DNA of 64,000 bases from Streptomyces sp. NBC_01775 (GTDB taxonomy: Bacteria > Actinomycetota > Actinomycetes > Streptomycetales > Streptomycetaceae). Position 1 is the first letter of the stretch; each line of letters starts with the position of its first letter. The notes under the pieces are model-generated. The model saw only the letters and a program-made list of their open reading frames with translations. It did no database searches and had not been told where the DNA came from. A program made the translations under genes and the position numbers. Of this stretch, positions 16,139 through 24,339 are shown piece after piece. The stretch spans positions 7,254,001 through 7,318,000 of the forward strand of contig NZ_CP109104.1 of NCBI RefSeq assembly GCF_035917675.1, read 5' to 3'.

Positions 16139-17113
16139 ATGAACACACCGAAGAACCCGACCGGCCCCGCACCGAAGAACCCGACCGGCCCCGCACCGAA
16201 GAACCCGACCGGATCCGCGCCGAAGAACCCGACCACCACCCCCGTCACCGTCCTCGGCGCGGGGCCCATGGGGCAGGCGCTCGCCGGGGCGTTCCTGGCC
16301 GCCGGACACCCCACCACCGTGTGGAACCGCACGCCCGCCAAGGCCAGGCCCCTGGTCGAGAAGGGCGCGACACTCGCCGCCACCCCGGCCGAAGCCGTCG
16401 CCGCAGGCGAGCTGGTGCTCATCTGTGTGCTCAACTACGACGCCGTGCGGGCCGTTCTCGAACCCGCTGCGGCGAGCCTCGCCGGCCGCACCCTGATCAA
16501 TGTGACCGCCGACGCGCCCGCCCGCGCCCGCGAGATGGCCGACTGGGCCGCGCGACACGACGTGGCCTACCTGGACGGCGCCATCATGACCCCGACGACC
16601 ACCATCGGCACCCCCGACGCCGTCTACCTCTACAGCGGCCCGCGCCCGGTGTACGAGGCGCACCGCGCGACCCTGGAAGCGCTGGCGGGCACCGCCACCC
16701 ACCTCGGCGAGGATCCAGGCCGTGCGGCGGCCTACGACGTGGCGCTGCTCGACTTCTTCTGGACCTCCCTCAGCGGCTACGCCCACGCGCTCGCGCTCGC
16801 CGGGTCCGAGCAGATCGAGGCCCGCGACCTGGCGCCCTTCGCCCATGGCATCGTCGCGATCCTGCCCTGGATGATCGACGACTTCGCCGAACGCCTCGAC
16901 AAGGGCGACTACACCCAGCCCTTCTCGGCCGTCTCCTCCGCGGCCTCGGCCATGGGCCACATCGCCCACACCGCACAAGCCGCGGGGCTGGACACCGGAG
17001 TGCTCCGCGCGGCCCAGGCCCTGGCCGACGGCGCCGTAGCCGCCGGACACGGCGACAAGGACCTCGCGTATCTCGCGACGGCCCAGCGCCGGGCCGGAGG
17101 CGATGCCGGATAG
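16139..17113 (+). CDS. NADP-dependent imine reductase / beta-hydroxyacid dehydrogenase-like
   Basis: The 324-residue protein has a Rossmann motif V-T-V-L-G-A-G-P-M-G-Q-A-L-A followed by W-N-R-T (NADPH-type) and an all-helical C-terminal dimer domain. The helical segment Y-D-V-A-L-L-D-F-F-W holds an Asp where imine reductases of the Asp type keep their proton donor, and the I-M-T-P-T-T-T-I-G-T segment replaces the S-G-G of hydroxyisobutyrate dehydrogenases. This supports imine reductase rather than hydroxyacid dehydrogenase (inference). The N-terminus has three and a half copies of K-N-P-T-G-P-A-P from a 24-bp tandem repeat, probably a flexible tail. ATG 16139 is 85 bp from the divergent SARP start. 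Confidence 0.85.
   Translation: MNTPKNPTGPAPKNPTGPAPKNPTGSAPKNPTTTPVTVLGAGPMGQALAGAFLAAGHPTTVWNRTPAKARPLVEKGATLAATPAEAVAAGELVLICVLNYDAVRAVLEPAAASLAGRTLINVTADAPARAREMADWAARHDVAYLDGAIMTPTTTIGTPDAVYLYSGPRPVYEAHRATLEALAGTATHLGEDPGRAAAYDVALLDFFWTSLSGYAHALALAGSEQIEARDLAPFAHGIVAILPWMIDDFAERLDKGDYTQPFSAVSSAASAMGHIAHTAQAAGLDTGVLRAAQALADGAVAAGHGDKDLAYLATAQRRAGGDAG
16151..16230 (+). repeat. 24-bp tandem repeat encoding an N-terminal tail
   Basis: Units at 16151, 16175 and 16199 plus a partial fourth encode K-N-P-T-G-P/S-A-P. The first two are identical; the third has two changes. Confidence 0.85.
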
Positions 17114-17162
17114 GGTCGTACGCCCCACGACGAACAGCTCACGAACGAACAGGCACCGGGCG

Positions 17163-17558
17163 ATGAAGCGCAGCGAGACCGACCAGACGCAGCAGCCGGA
17201 CCAGAGGCACCAGCCGGACCAGGCCGACCAGGTCGACGAGGCCGTACGCGCGGAGCTGGCCGGGCTGCGCGACAGCATCGACAACATCGACGCGGCCGTG
17301 GTGCACATGCTCGCCGAGCGCTTCAAGTGCACCCAGCGCGTGGGCCGGCTCAAGGCCGACCACGAACTGCCCCCGGCGGACCCGGCGCGCGAGGCCCGCC
17401 AGATCGCCCGGCTGCGCGAGCTGGCCCAGGACGCCAAGCTGGATCCGGCGTTCGCGGAGAAACTCCTCACCTTCATCATCGCTGAAGTGATCCGCCACCA
17501 CGAGCAGCTGGCGCAGAGCGGTTCTACCAGCAGTGATGTGACGGGAGGGGCCTGCTGA
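17163..17558 (+). CDS. chorismate mutase, AroQ class
   Basis: The 131-residue protein is a helical AroQ-type chorismate mutase, converting chorismate to prephenate for Phe/Tyr synthesis. The core starts at L-R-D-S-I-D-N-I-D-A-A-V-V-H-M-L-A-E-R, followed by V-G-R-L-K-A-D-H (Arg/Lys catalytic residues) and a closing helix F-I-I-A-E-V-I-R-H-H-E. The first ~22 residues are Gln/Asp-rich and disordered. ATG 17163 is chosen because upstream in-frame codons overlap the end of the previous gene region. It starts 50 bp after the imine reductase-like gene, so co-transcription is possible. Mobile-element remains begin immediately downstream. Confidence 0.9.
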   Translation: MKRSETDQTQQPDQRHQPDQADQVDEAVRAELAGLRDSIDNIDAAVVHMLAERFKCTQRVGRLKADHELPPADPAREARQIARLRELAQDAKLDPAFAEKLLTFIIAEVIRHHEQLAQSGSTSSDVTGGAC

Positions 17559-17629
17559 GCATCCTTCGGCAGCCGACCAGCACCGCTGGACTTGGACGCA
17601 ACAATGATGCGTTTGATGCAACTGCGGGC

Positions 17630-18741
17630 ATGGTCGCTGAGGCACCCGGTTCGGTGCGTCTTGCCCTGGCTCCGAACGTTGTCCTTCTGGACCCGGAGCC
17701 GGCGGTTTCCTCTGCGATGAAGGAGGGATGGGCTCGGCAGCAGTCCGCGCGGTTTCTCCAGGCGTCGACGATCCAGCCCCGGCTGCGTCTTCTTCAACGG
17801 TTCGAGGAGTTCACGGGGTTGTACCCGTGGCAGTGGACTCCCGCCGATGGCGAGACGTTCATCGTCCACCTTCGCAGCGGGGCCAAGCCGATCCAGTTGT
17901 CTACGGCTCGGTCTTACGAGGTGGTGATCGAGCTGTTCTTGGAGTACTTGCTGGACCGCCGGTACGGGTGGGTGGAGACCTGTCAGGAACGGTTCGGCCT
18001 GTCACCGCAGGTGATCTTCCACGAAGGCAGCTCTGTCTTGACTCGGTGGAGTACGAGGGCGATCCCCGGCGTCGGCCTCTGACCTACGACGAGGTCCAGG
18101 CGCTGTTCGACGCTGCCGATGCCCGACCTCGCCGCATTCACGGGCAGGGCCGCAAGAGCACCCTCACCGCACTGCGTGATGCTGCCGCACTCAAGACGAT
18201 CTATGCCTACGGCACCCGGCGGACCGAGTCCTCGAAGGTCGACCTGGTGGATCTGCGACGTCATAGGAAGGCGCCACAGTTCGGGCAGGCCGGCAGCATG
18301 GCCGTCCGGTACGGGAAGTCCTCCAAGGGCACACCGCCGAAGCGACGGACCGTGCTTCTGGTCCCCGAGATGAACTGGGTAGTCGACGTCCTCGACGAGT
18401 GGGTGCACGAGATTCGCCCGCGGCTCTCGCCGGACCGGCACCCGGCCTTGTGGGTGACCGAGCGGGTCGGCCACATGTCTCCGCGCTCGATCAACCAGGC
18501 GTTCGTGACGGCACGCCAGGACGCCGGCCTGGATGAGGACCTCGACCTGCACTGTCTGCGCCACAGCTACATCACGCATCTGACCGAGTTCGGCTACCCT
18601 GCCCGCTTCGTTCAAGAGCGGGTGGGACATACCCACGCCTCTACGACGGCCATCTGCATGGGCGTCTCTGACGAGTACCGGAACCAGCTCCTGGAGACTT
18701 CGCTGAAGCGCCGGCTGGGTGACGACCGGGACCTTAAATGA
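17630..18741 (+). pseudogene. tyrosine recombinase/phage-type integrase, doubly inactivated
   Basis: The N-terminal core-binding half is read at 17630-18036 (for example T-A-R-S-Y-E-V-V-I-E-L-F-L-E-Y-L-L). The catalytic half continues in another frame (L-D-S-V-E-Y-E-G-D-P-R-R-R-P-L-T-Y). The junction G-S-S-V/L-D-S-V at about 18035-18037 is repaired by one extra base, so a 1-nt deletion split the gene. In the catalytic half Arg (Y-G-T-R-R-T-E), Lys, H-C-L-R-H and G-H are intact. However, the nucleophile Tyr expected in T-T-A-I-Y is Cys (codon TGC, 18655-18657; T-T-A-I-C-M-G-V). Both lesions should abolish recombination. Confidence 0.9.
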
Positions 18742-19023
18742 TACCGGCGCCTGCCCGACGGCACCAGCCTCTGCCAGACCTGTGCGCCCAAGAACACTCA
18801 GACCTGCTGCCGTTGCGGACGCGTACGCCGGGTCAACGCCCTGACCTCTGACGGGCCGGTCTGCGGCGGCTGCCGCGCGGGATTGCCGCTGCCAGGAGGG
18901 GGCCGTACGGCGCGGTGGCAGAGGGCGAAGGCCCGCACCGGAGCGCGGGCGGCCGGCGCGGGTTCACCGCAAGAGGCCGGTCTTCTTCTTGATCCGGCGT
19001 CTTCGCGCAGACAGCGCCCGTTC
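18742..19023 (+). pseudogene. relic coding segment with Cys-rich zinc-finger-like motif
   Basis: Directly after the integrase stop, the same frame stays open for about 94 codons. It encodes C-Q-T-C, then C-C-R-C-G-R-V-R-R-V-N-A-L and V-C-G-G-C-R, a zinc-ribbon pattern that I associate with accessory recombinase proteins of actinobacterial transposons. It has no start codon of its own, so it reads as the decayed front part of a second mobile-element gene. Stop TGA is at about 19024. Confidence 0.5.
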
Positions 19024-19240
19024 GGCAAGAGCCTTTACACCTTTCACCACTGACGTGACCGAGCCGGGTACGGAACTGCTCGCTCTACGGCGAATAGTGC
19101 AACCCTCGAATACCGACAGTCCACCAGTGAGCGGCTACTGCGCCCGCACACCCGAGCAGGCGACCGACCGGTGACGGCCGCCGCGGACGAGCCGCACGAT
19201 CGCGATGGCGGCAGGATCCGCGCATCTGCCGTCTGTACGC

Positions 19241-19346
19241 CGACCACGAGCAGATGATCCGCTCCGCCAAGAGCCGCGACGAGCCCGACCTCGCGCAGAT
19301 CCACGAGTGCGTTCTCGCTCTCCACCAGAAGGCCAAGCACCCGTGA
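19241..19346 (+). pseudogene. relic of a small mobile-element gene
   Basis: An open frame ending at TGA 19344-19346 encodes I-C-R-L-Y-A-D-H-E-Q-M-I-R-S-A-K-S-R-D-E and a Lys/His-rich end. It has no clear start (an internal ATG lies at 19255) and the stop overlaps the next GTG by 2 nt. No family recognised; it resembles small accessory genes of integrative elements in size and packing. Confidence 0.35.
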
Positions 19347-19429
19347 GCCGCCGCGCCCAGGCCCTGTACATGCTCGTCGTCGCCGTCCTGGCGGCGGCGC
19401 TCACCTACGGCATAGCAGGAAGGAGGTGA
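19343..19429 (+). CDS. 28-residue single-pass membrane peptide
   Basis: GTG 19343 overlaps the preceding stop (GTGA) and opens a 28-codon frame with one hydrophobic segment (A-L-Y-M-L-V-V-A-V-L-A-A-A-L-T-Y-G) between basic ends. The coupling and the membrane helix make it look like a real small gene of the lost element, perhaps of a transfer or lysis operon. Its last codons hold an AGGAGG sequence just before the TnpB fragment. Function unknown. Confidence 0.4.
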   Translation: MSRRAQALYMLVVAVLAAALTYGIAGRR

Positions 19430-19876
19430 ACGACACCCAGCGCAACCGGGGACACCACCGGGTGGCGAACCTGCGCGCCGACGCCCCGCACAAGCTCTCC
19501 ACCACTGTGACGGCCGAGTACGGCACGGTCGTGGTCGAAGACCTCAACGTCGCCGGGATGCTCCGCAACCGGGGCCTCGCACGCAGGATCGCTGACGCCG
19601 GATTCGGCGAGGTCCGCCGCCCTCGCGGCAGCCGTAACCACTGGTACCGGAGTGGCTGGAGACCAGGGCGCGCAAGCGCCGAAACCTCGTGGAGCCGACC
19701 GGAAGACCCGCACCACCCGCCCCAGCCGCAAGGCCGGGACGGGCGGGCAGGTGGCGCAACCCTGCCGCACCAGCGGCAGACAGAAGGGAGAGACCGTACT
19801 CAAGCCGAAGCCCTCACGCTTTGGTGATGTGACGGACCATCCGGGCCGAAAGGCCCGGATGGCTGAAATCCACTGA
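19426..19876 (+). pseudogene. IS200/IS605-type TnpB remnant, 5'-truncated and internally deleted
   Basis: The first part reads T-V-V-V-E-D-L-N-V-A-G-M-L-R-N-R and I-A-D-A-G-F-G-E-V-R-R, the well-conserved RuvC-II region of TnpB. The next expected segment, with the four-Cys zinc finger and the last RuvC Asp, is missing. The typical Gly/Ala-rich TnpB tail (V-T-T-G-T-G-V-A-G-D-Q-G-A-Q-A-P-K-P-R) resumes one frame away at about 19627 and ends at TGA 19874-19876. The N-terminal two thirds are also gone. It cannot be an active nuclease. The 3' end with its hairpin, which in intact elements forms the end of the guide (omega) RNA, is preserved. Confidence 0.85.
19837..19862. ncRNA. omega-RNA-like terminal hairpin of the TnpB remnant; may now terminate the DUF3100 operon
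   Basis: CCATCCGGGCC-GAAA-GGCCCGGATGG is a perfect 11-bp stem capped by a GNRA tetraloop, followed at 19874-19882 by TGAGGATCAAAG-type right-end sequence. In IS605-family elements this region is the 3' scaffold of the guide RNA. Here it also lies about 30 nt beyond the stop of the minus-strand DUF3100 gene and could act as its terminator. Confidence 0.5.
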
Positions 19877-19891
19877 GGATCAAAGCAACGG

Positions 19892-21271
19892 TCAGCCCCA
19901 GAAGCCGAGGCTGAACTCCGCGATCAGGGTGGAGAGGAGGAACGACGCCGTGATCGCGACCAGGCCGACCGGGATGATCTTCCAGCCGATGCGTCGCAGC
20001 AGCGGGATGTCCTTGCCCAGAGAGAGACCTGCCAGGGTCAGCATGATCGTGGCGATGGAGAGGAAGTCCACTGAGCTCACCAGCGAGTTCAGCGTTCTGG
20101 CCCCGAAGAACCAAGGGCTGGAAACAAAAGCGCCTATGGTCGTGATCCAGACGATGGACGAGATCTTCCGGGTAACTCTGGCCAGGAAGAGCCCGAGCAG
20201 CACAAGGGCCAGCAGCACCCCGTAACCGCCGATGATCTGCCAGCTGAGGGTCTTGGCGGTCACCGAGGCGGTGCCGATACCCAGCACGGTGAGTACCCCG
20301 AGAGAGAGCCAGAGCGGCAGCCTCACCTCGGACGAGACCTGTGCTACCTGCTCTCTGAACGCACGGTTGACCGCGATGTCGTCCTGCTGGGAAGGGGCGG
20401 GCGGTCCGGCAGCGGCGGCGTCCTCCGCTCCTGTACCCGGCTCAGCCGCGGCGACGGGGGGTTCGCGGCGGGTGAGAAGGCGATAGAACCTGTCGGCCAG
20501 CGGCAGCGCGATGTAGATCCCGACGTAGACGCCCAGGACAGTGGTGATGAGGTTGGACACCGCGGCCATCCCGAGGATGGCCTCCTGGTCGGAGGGATGT
20601 GCGGCCACGATGCTCGCCGAGGACGCCGCCATCATGGAGCCCGAGCCGACACCCGAGCCCATGGCCATGGCGAGCGGATCGAAAATGCGCCAGTTCGCCA
20701 CGAGGGAGGTCAGGAGCGTGATGAACATGGCGCCGAAAAGAGTGCCGAAGACGTACATCGCCAGCACGCCGCGGTACTGATCCGAGTCCGCCCCGTACTT
20801 CTCCGAGACCATCGCGAAGGAGGGCTCACGGTCGAGGGAGAAGGTCGCGCCTACCGTGGCCTTGCCCATGCGCAGCAGCACGGCCAGTGGCAGGGCCAGG
20901 ACTATCGTCCCCATGAGGTGTCCGGTCTCCTGAAGCAACAGAGCCGGGCCGGCCTTGCCCAGGGTGGGCAGGCTCGGTCCGATGTTGAACGCCAGCCGGG
21001 CCACGAGCAGCAGTACGGAGACGCCGACCAGGGCCGCGGCTGCCTTCTGGAGGTCGAGGCCCAGGGGCTTGAACTTCTGGAGGGATACCAGCAGGCCCAG
21101 GATGAGGCCCCACACCATCGGAAAGATGATGATGGATCCGATACCCACGTTGATGTCGTGCTGGCCGATGAACTGGACAATCAGTGTGATCACCAGTGCC
21201 AGGGCGGCGATGGGCAGTGTCTGCCGGGGATACTTGGTTCTGGGCTCGGCCGGGGCGGTGTGGTTGCTCAT
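19892..21271 (-). CDS. DUF3100-family multi-pass membrane protein (putative transporter)
   Basis: The 459-residue protein has roughly 11-12 hydrophobic segments split by a hydrophilic loop at about 255-300 (A-A-E-P-G-T-G-A-E-D and P-A-P-S-Q-Q-D-D). A G-S-G-V-G-S-G-S-M-M-A-A-S-S-A-S motif near residue 205 is typical of the DUF3100 family and could line a substrate path. The family is uncharacterised. As last gene of a dehydrogenase operon next to an RpiR regulator it is the natural candidate for uptake of the carboxylated sugar or hydroxyacid that the enzymes break down (inference). The ATG follows the upstream small gene's stop by 1 nt. Confidence 0.8.
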   Translation of the reverse strand: MSNHTAPAEPRTKYPRQTLPIAALALVITLIVQFIGQHDINVGIGSIIIFPMVWGLILGLLVSLQKFKPLGLDLQKAAAALVGVSVLLLVARLAFNIGPSLPTLGKAGPALLLQETGHLMGTIVLALPLAVLLRMGKATVGATFSLDREPSFAMVSEKYGADSDQYRGVLAMYVFGTLFGAMFITLLTSLVANWRIFDPLAMAMGSGVGSGSMMAASSASIVAAHPSDQEAILGMAAVSNLITTVLGVYVGIYIALPLADRFYRLLTRREPPVAAAEPGTGAEDAAAAGPPAPSQQDDIAVNRAFREQVAQVSSEVRLPLWLSLGVLTVLGIGTASVTAKTLSWQIIGGYGVLLALVLLGLFLARVTRKISSIVWITTIGAFVSSPWFFGARTLNSLVSSVDFLSIATIMLTLAGLSLGKDIPLLRRIGWKIIPVGLVAITASFLLSTLIAEFSLGFWG

Positions 21272-21272
21272 G

Positions 21273-21494
21273 TCACTGCTGCTTCCTGTGCGAGATTCCG
21301 GCGGTAGGCCCCGCGATGAACCGTTTCCGCTGCTCGGGGGCGGTGGCCGCGTCGATGACGGTCCAGGCCAGTGCGAGAGCTGCCTCGAAGAGGGAGCGGG
21401 AGAGCGCGAGCACGCGGCCCCTGCCGCGCTCTACGCCGGTGGCGAGGTCTGTCTTCAGCCGGCCGGGGCCGGCTGCGAGGATCGTCGGGTTCAT
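21273..21494 (-). CDS. 73-residue protein of the DUF3100 operon, unknown
   Basis: This frame fills the space between the aldehyde dehydrogenase stop (10 nt upstream) and the DUF3100 start (1 nt downstream), and its codons have the usual high third-position GC. It encodes a basic N-terminus, one amphipathic helix (L-F-E-A-A-L-A-L-A-W-T-V-I-D-A) and a basic tail. I do not recognise it. Tight packing on both sides argues that it is translated and coupled to DUF3100. It may be a small partner of the membrane protein or the remnant of a longer gene. Confidence 0.6.
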   Translation of the reverse strand: MNPTILAAGPGRLKTDLATGVERGRGRVLALSRSLFEAALALAWTVIDAATAPEQRKRFIAGPTAGISHRKQQ

Positions 21495-21504
21495 CGCGCC
21501 TGCC

Positions 21505-23052
21505 TCAGTAGCTCAGCGACGGGAAGGGCGCGCCGGCGGCCCTGGTGGGCACCCAGACGGCCTTGGTCTGCGTGTACTCGTCCAGCACGCCCGGGCCGGA
21601 GGACCGGCCGTGACCGGAGTCGCCGAAGCCTCCGAAGGGGACGGCGACGTGGATCGTCTTGTAGGCGTTGACCCAGAAGGTGCCGGCCTTCACGGAGCGC
21701 GCCACGTGATGGGCGCGGGAGACGTCACCGGTCCAGACCGCGCCGGCAAGGCCGAAAGCTGTCCCGTTGGCCCGCTCGATCGCCTCCGCTTCGGTGTCGA
21801 AGGCGTCGGCCCCGACCACGGGGCCGAAGACCTCCGTCGTCTCCAGCCGGTTGGCGGGGGTGACTCCGTCCAGCAGGGTCGGCATGACCCAGTGACCGCC
21901 GGCCAGCGCGGAGCTGGTCAGGTCAGCGGGCAGCTGTGCGTCGGTGACCAGGCGACCGCCGTCCTTTATTCCTGCCTCGATGAGGGAGGCCACGGTGGCG
22001 AACTGCGGTGCTGTGATGATCGGGCCGACCTCAGTGGCGGGGTCGAGGGGGTCGCCGAGGCGCAACCGTGCCGCCCGCTCTGCCACGCGCTCCACGAATT
22101 CGGCGTGGATACCGCGCTCGATCAGCAGACGTGAGCCGGCCACGCAGGACTGTCCCGCACCGGAGAAGACGGCGGCTATGGCGCCGTCGGCGGCCCTGTC
22201 CAGATCCGCGTCGGCGAAAACGATGTTGGCGCTCTTACCCCCGAGTTCGAGGACGGTGGGGATCCCGGCCTCCGCCGCCGCGACCGCCACCAGGCGGCCC
22301 GTGGCCACCGAACCGATGAAGGAGACCTTTCCGACGCGCGGATCGCTGGTCAGCGCGGCACCGACGGTGGCGCCGAGCCCGGCGGCCACGTTGAACGCGC
22401 CGTCCGGCAGTCCGGCCTGGTGCGCCAACTCGGCCAGCCGGAGCGTGGAGACGGGGGTGAACTCGCTGGGTTTGACGACGACGGCGTTACCGGCCGCCAG
22501 GGGGGCCGCCGCGTTCCAACCCGCCGTGAACAAGGGTGCGTTCCACGGGGTGATGGCAACCACCACCCCCCAGGGGACACGCTCGGTGTAGGTGTGCCAG
22601 TCGCCCGGGACAGGAATGGTCTGGCCCGTGAGCTTGTCCGCCCAGCCGGCGTAGTAGCCGAACATCTCGGCGACTTTGGCCGCCTCGGCCCGGGTGTCCC
22701 GTAGGGGCTTTCCGGTGGTGGTGGACTCCAGGAGGGCAAGTTCCTCGGCGTGCTCGGCGATGCTGCGCGAGACGTTGCGAAGGATCACCGCCCGCTCGAA
22801 GGCGTCCGTCGCCCCCCAAGCCGTGGCTCCGCGGACGGCGCTGGCCAGGACGGCCCTGGCCCCCTCGGATGCGGGATCGCTGAAGCTGGCGAACGCCTCG
22901 CCGGTGGCGGCGGCGGTGAGGGTGATGTCCTCGCCACTGCCGGTGACGATGTGACCGTCGAGGAAGGTTCCGAGACCCTGGGGGAAAACAGCGTCCACAG
23001 CTGCGCGAGCGGAGAACGCGGTGGTTGCGGTGCTCATGCTGCGGGTGCTCAT
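21505..23052 (-). CDS. NAD(P)-dependent aldehyde dehydrogenase
   Basis: The 515-residue ALDH-superfamily enzyme oxidises an aldehyde to the acid. The general base Glu is in L-E-L-G-G-K-S-A-N, the nucleophile Cys in G-A-G-Q-S-C-V-A-G-S-R, the cofactor region is V-S-F-I-G-S-V-A-T-G-R, and W-N-A-P-L-F-T sits in the usual N-terminal place. ATG 23052 overlaps the dehydrogenase stop (ATGA). A second ATG 15 nt downstream begins a duplicate M-S-T, so either could be used. Paired with a beta-hydroxyacid dehydrogenase it probably handles the semialdehyde made by that enzyme. Substrate unknown. Confidence 0.92.
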   Translation of the reverse strand: MSTRSMSTATTAFSARAAVDAVFPQGLGTFLDGHIVTGSGEDITLTAAATGEAFASFSDPASEGARAVLASAVRGATAWGATDAFERAVILRNVSRSIAEHAEELALLESTTTGKPLRDTRAEAAKVAEMFGYYAGWADKLTGQTIPVPGDWHTYTERVPWGVVVAITPWNAPLFTAGWNAAAPLAAGNAVVVKPSEFTPVSTLRLAELAHQAGLPDGAFNVAAGLGATVGAALTSDPRVGKVSFIGSVATGRLVAVAAAEAGIPTVLELGGKSANIVFADADLDRAADGAIAAVFSGAGQSCVAGSRLLIERGIHAEFVERVAERAARLRLGDPLDPATEVGPIITAPQFATVASLIEAGIKDGGRLVTDAQLPADLTSSALAGGHWVMPTLLDGVTPANRLETTEVFGPVVGADAFDTEAEAIERANGTAFGLAGAVWTGDVSRAHHVARSVKAGTFWVNAYKTIHVAVPFGGFGDSGHGRSSGPGVLDEYTQTKAVWVPTRAAGAPFPSLSY

Positions 23053-23936
23053 GCTGCGGGGGTTCCTTCGCGGGAGAGAGAGGGGGCGACGGTGCGGGCT
23101 ATCTCGGTGAAGTCGGCTGCAGGGCCGAGGGCGGTCAGGGCCTCCTGCCAGCGCTGGTTCGCCGCGGCCAGGAGTCCTGGCCGCTCGCCCCGCTGGGCGG
23201 CGATTTCGAGGGCCAGGGCGGTGTCACGGGCCATGAGCCCGAGGGAGAAGCCGGAGTCGTAAGTGCCGGTCAGTACCCAGTCCGGGTACATGGCAGCCGA
23301 GACCTTGCTGCCTCCGGAGGCGCCGCTGATGCCGGTGGCCGCCACGATGGGATCCACGCCGTGGGCCTTGGCGATGCCGAGGGCCTCCCCCACGGAGACC
23401 AGGTTGGCAGCGGCCAGGACGTTGTTGAGCAGTTTGACCACGTTGCCGGAGCCGGGGGCGCCGAGGTGCTGATACTGGCCGCCGGTCAAGGCATCGAGCA
23501 CGGGCCGGGCCACATCGAGGTCCTCCTCCGTGGCGCCGACGAAGGCGGTGAGCCGGCCCGCCATGGCCCCGTCGCGCCCGCCGGAGACGGGTGCGTCGAC
23601 GAAGGCTGCGCCGTGGTCCGCGGCCAGGGAGGCGAGGGAGGCGCTCGTGGCGGGCTCTGATGTCGTGGTGTCGACGATGGCGGTGGTGCCCGGTCGCGAG
23701 AGCAGCACGGGCACCGTCGCTTCGACCACGCGGGCAGAGGGCAGCGAGAGGACGACGTAAGACGTGCCGGCCAGGTCCGCGACGTCGTCCACGATGTGGA
23801 TGCCGGCTGTTCGGGCGGCGGAGCGCGCAGCGGGCGAGGGGTCGAAGCCGGAAACCTGCCAGCCTGCCCGGTGCAGGGTGGAGGCCATGGCGCCGCCCAT
23901 CGAGCCGAGGCCGACGACGGCGATGTGCTTGTCCAT
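23049..23936 (-). CDS. beta-hydroxyacid dehydrogenase (3-hydroxyisobutyrate/tartronate semialdehyde/threonate type)
   Basis: The 295-residue enzyme has an N-terminal NAD(P) motif V-V-G-L-G-S-M-G-G-A-M, the substrate signature D-A-P-V-S-G-G-R-D-G-A, and the catalytic Lys in G-S-G-N-V-V-K-L-L-N-N, all in family order. These enzymes interconvert a 3-hydroxyacid and its semialdehyde. ATG 23936 has AGGAGC upstream. It is first gene of a four-gene minus-strand unit (dehydrogenase, aldehyde dehydrogenase, small protein, DUF3100). A ten-G run lies 29-38 bp upstream of the start. Confidence 0.92.
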   Translation of the reverse strand: MDKHIAVVGLGSMGGAMASTLHRAGWQVSGFDPSPAARSAARTAGIHIVDDVADLAGTSYVVLSLPSARVVEATVPVLLSRPGTTAIVDTTTSEPATSASLASLAADHGAAFVDAPVSGGRDGAMAGRLTAFVGATEEDLDVARPVLDALTGGQYQHLGAPGSGNVVKLLNNVLAAANLVSVGEALGIAKAHGVDPIVAATGISGASGGSKVSAAMYPDWVLTGTYDSGFSLGLMARDTALALEIAAQRGERPGLLAAANQRWQEALTALGPAADFTEIARTVAPSLSREGTPAA

Positions 23937-24339
23937 CAGAGCTCCTGTCGAGGAGTGAGGAGACGGGGGGGGGGACGGGAGTCAAGGGTGTTCTGGTGTG
24001 CGGGGAGGCGACGCCCGTGCGGTGGGGCGGTGTCGTGTCCCGGCCAGGCGGGATTTCCGCGGTCGGGAGGGACGGATGGCCTTGGGCGCAGGTGGGTCTT
24101 CGTCAGCCTGCGCCGGGCACATCAGCCTTGTTGTGCCGCGCCGGCTGGGCAGCGCCGGGCGAGGGAACGTGCGGGGCCTGGCCCCCGGGACTGAAGTACG
24201 GGAGCGGCCATGGGGGTTTGGGCGTGGGGGAAGGCGTGGGGGATGGGGGCTTGGCGGAGCAGCGCATAAGCCGGTGCCTGGTGGCGCGGGGCTCAGCGGT
24301 TCCGCCTCACCGGCGGGCCGCGGGCGGCTACGGGTGGCT
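23937..24339. other. 403-bp intergenic region upstream of the catabolic operon
   Basis: No convincing gene. It separates the RpiR gene from the operon and should contain the operon promoter on the minus strand. The visible oddity is a run of ten G at 23965-23974 (ten C in the transcribed leader). The rest is G-rich on the + strand with imperfect GGGGG blocks around 24200-24250. Confidence 0.5.

Noticed and set aside
17559..17629. Attachment site (attB/attL) at the end of the chorismate mutase gene
   Set aside because: I looked for a direct repeat between this spacer and the DNA after the TnpB remnant and saw none long enough to support.
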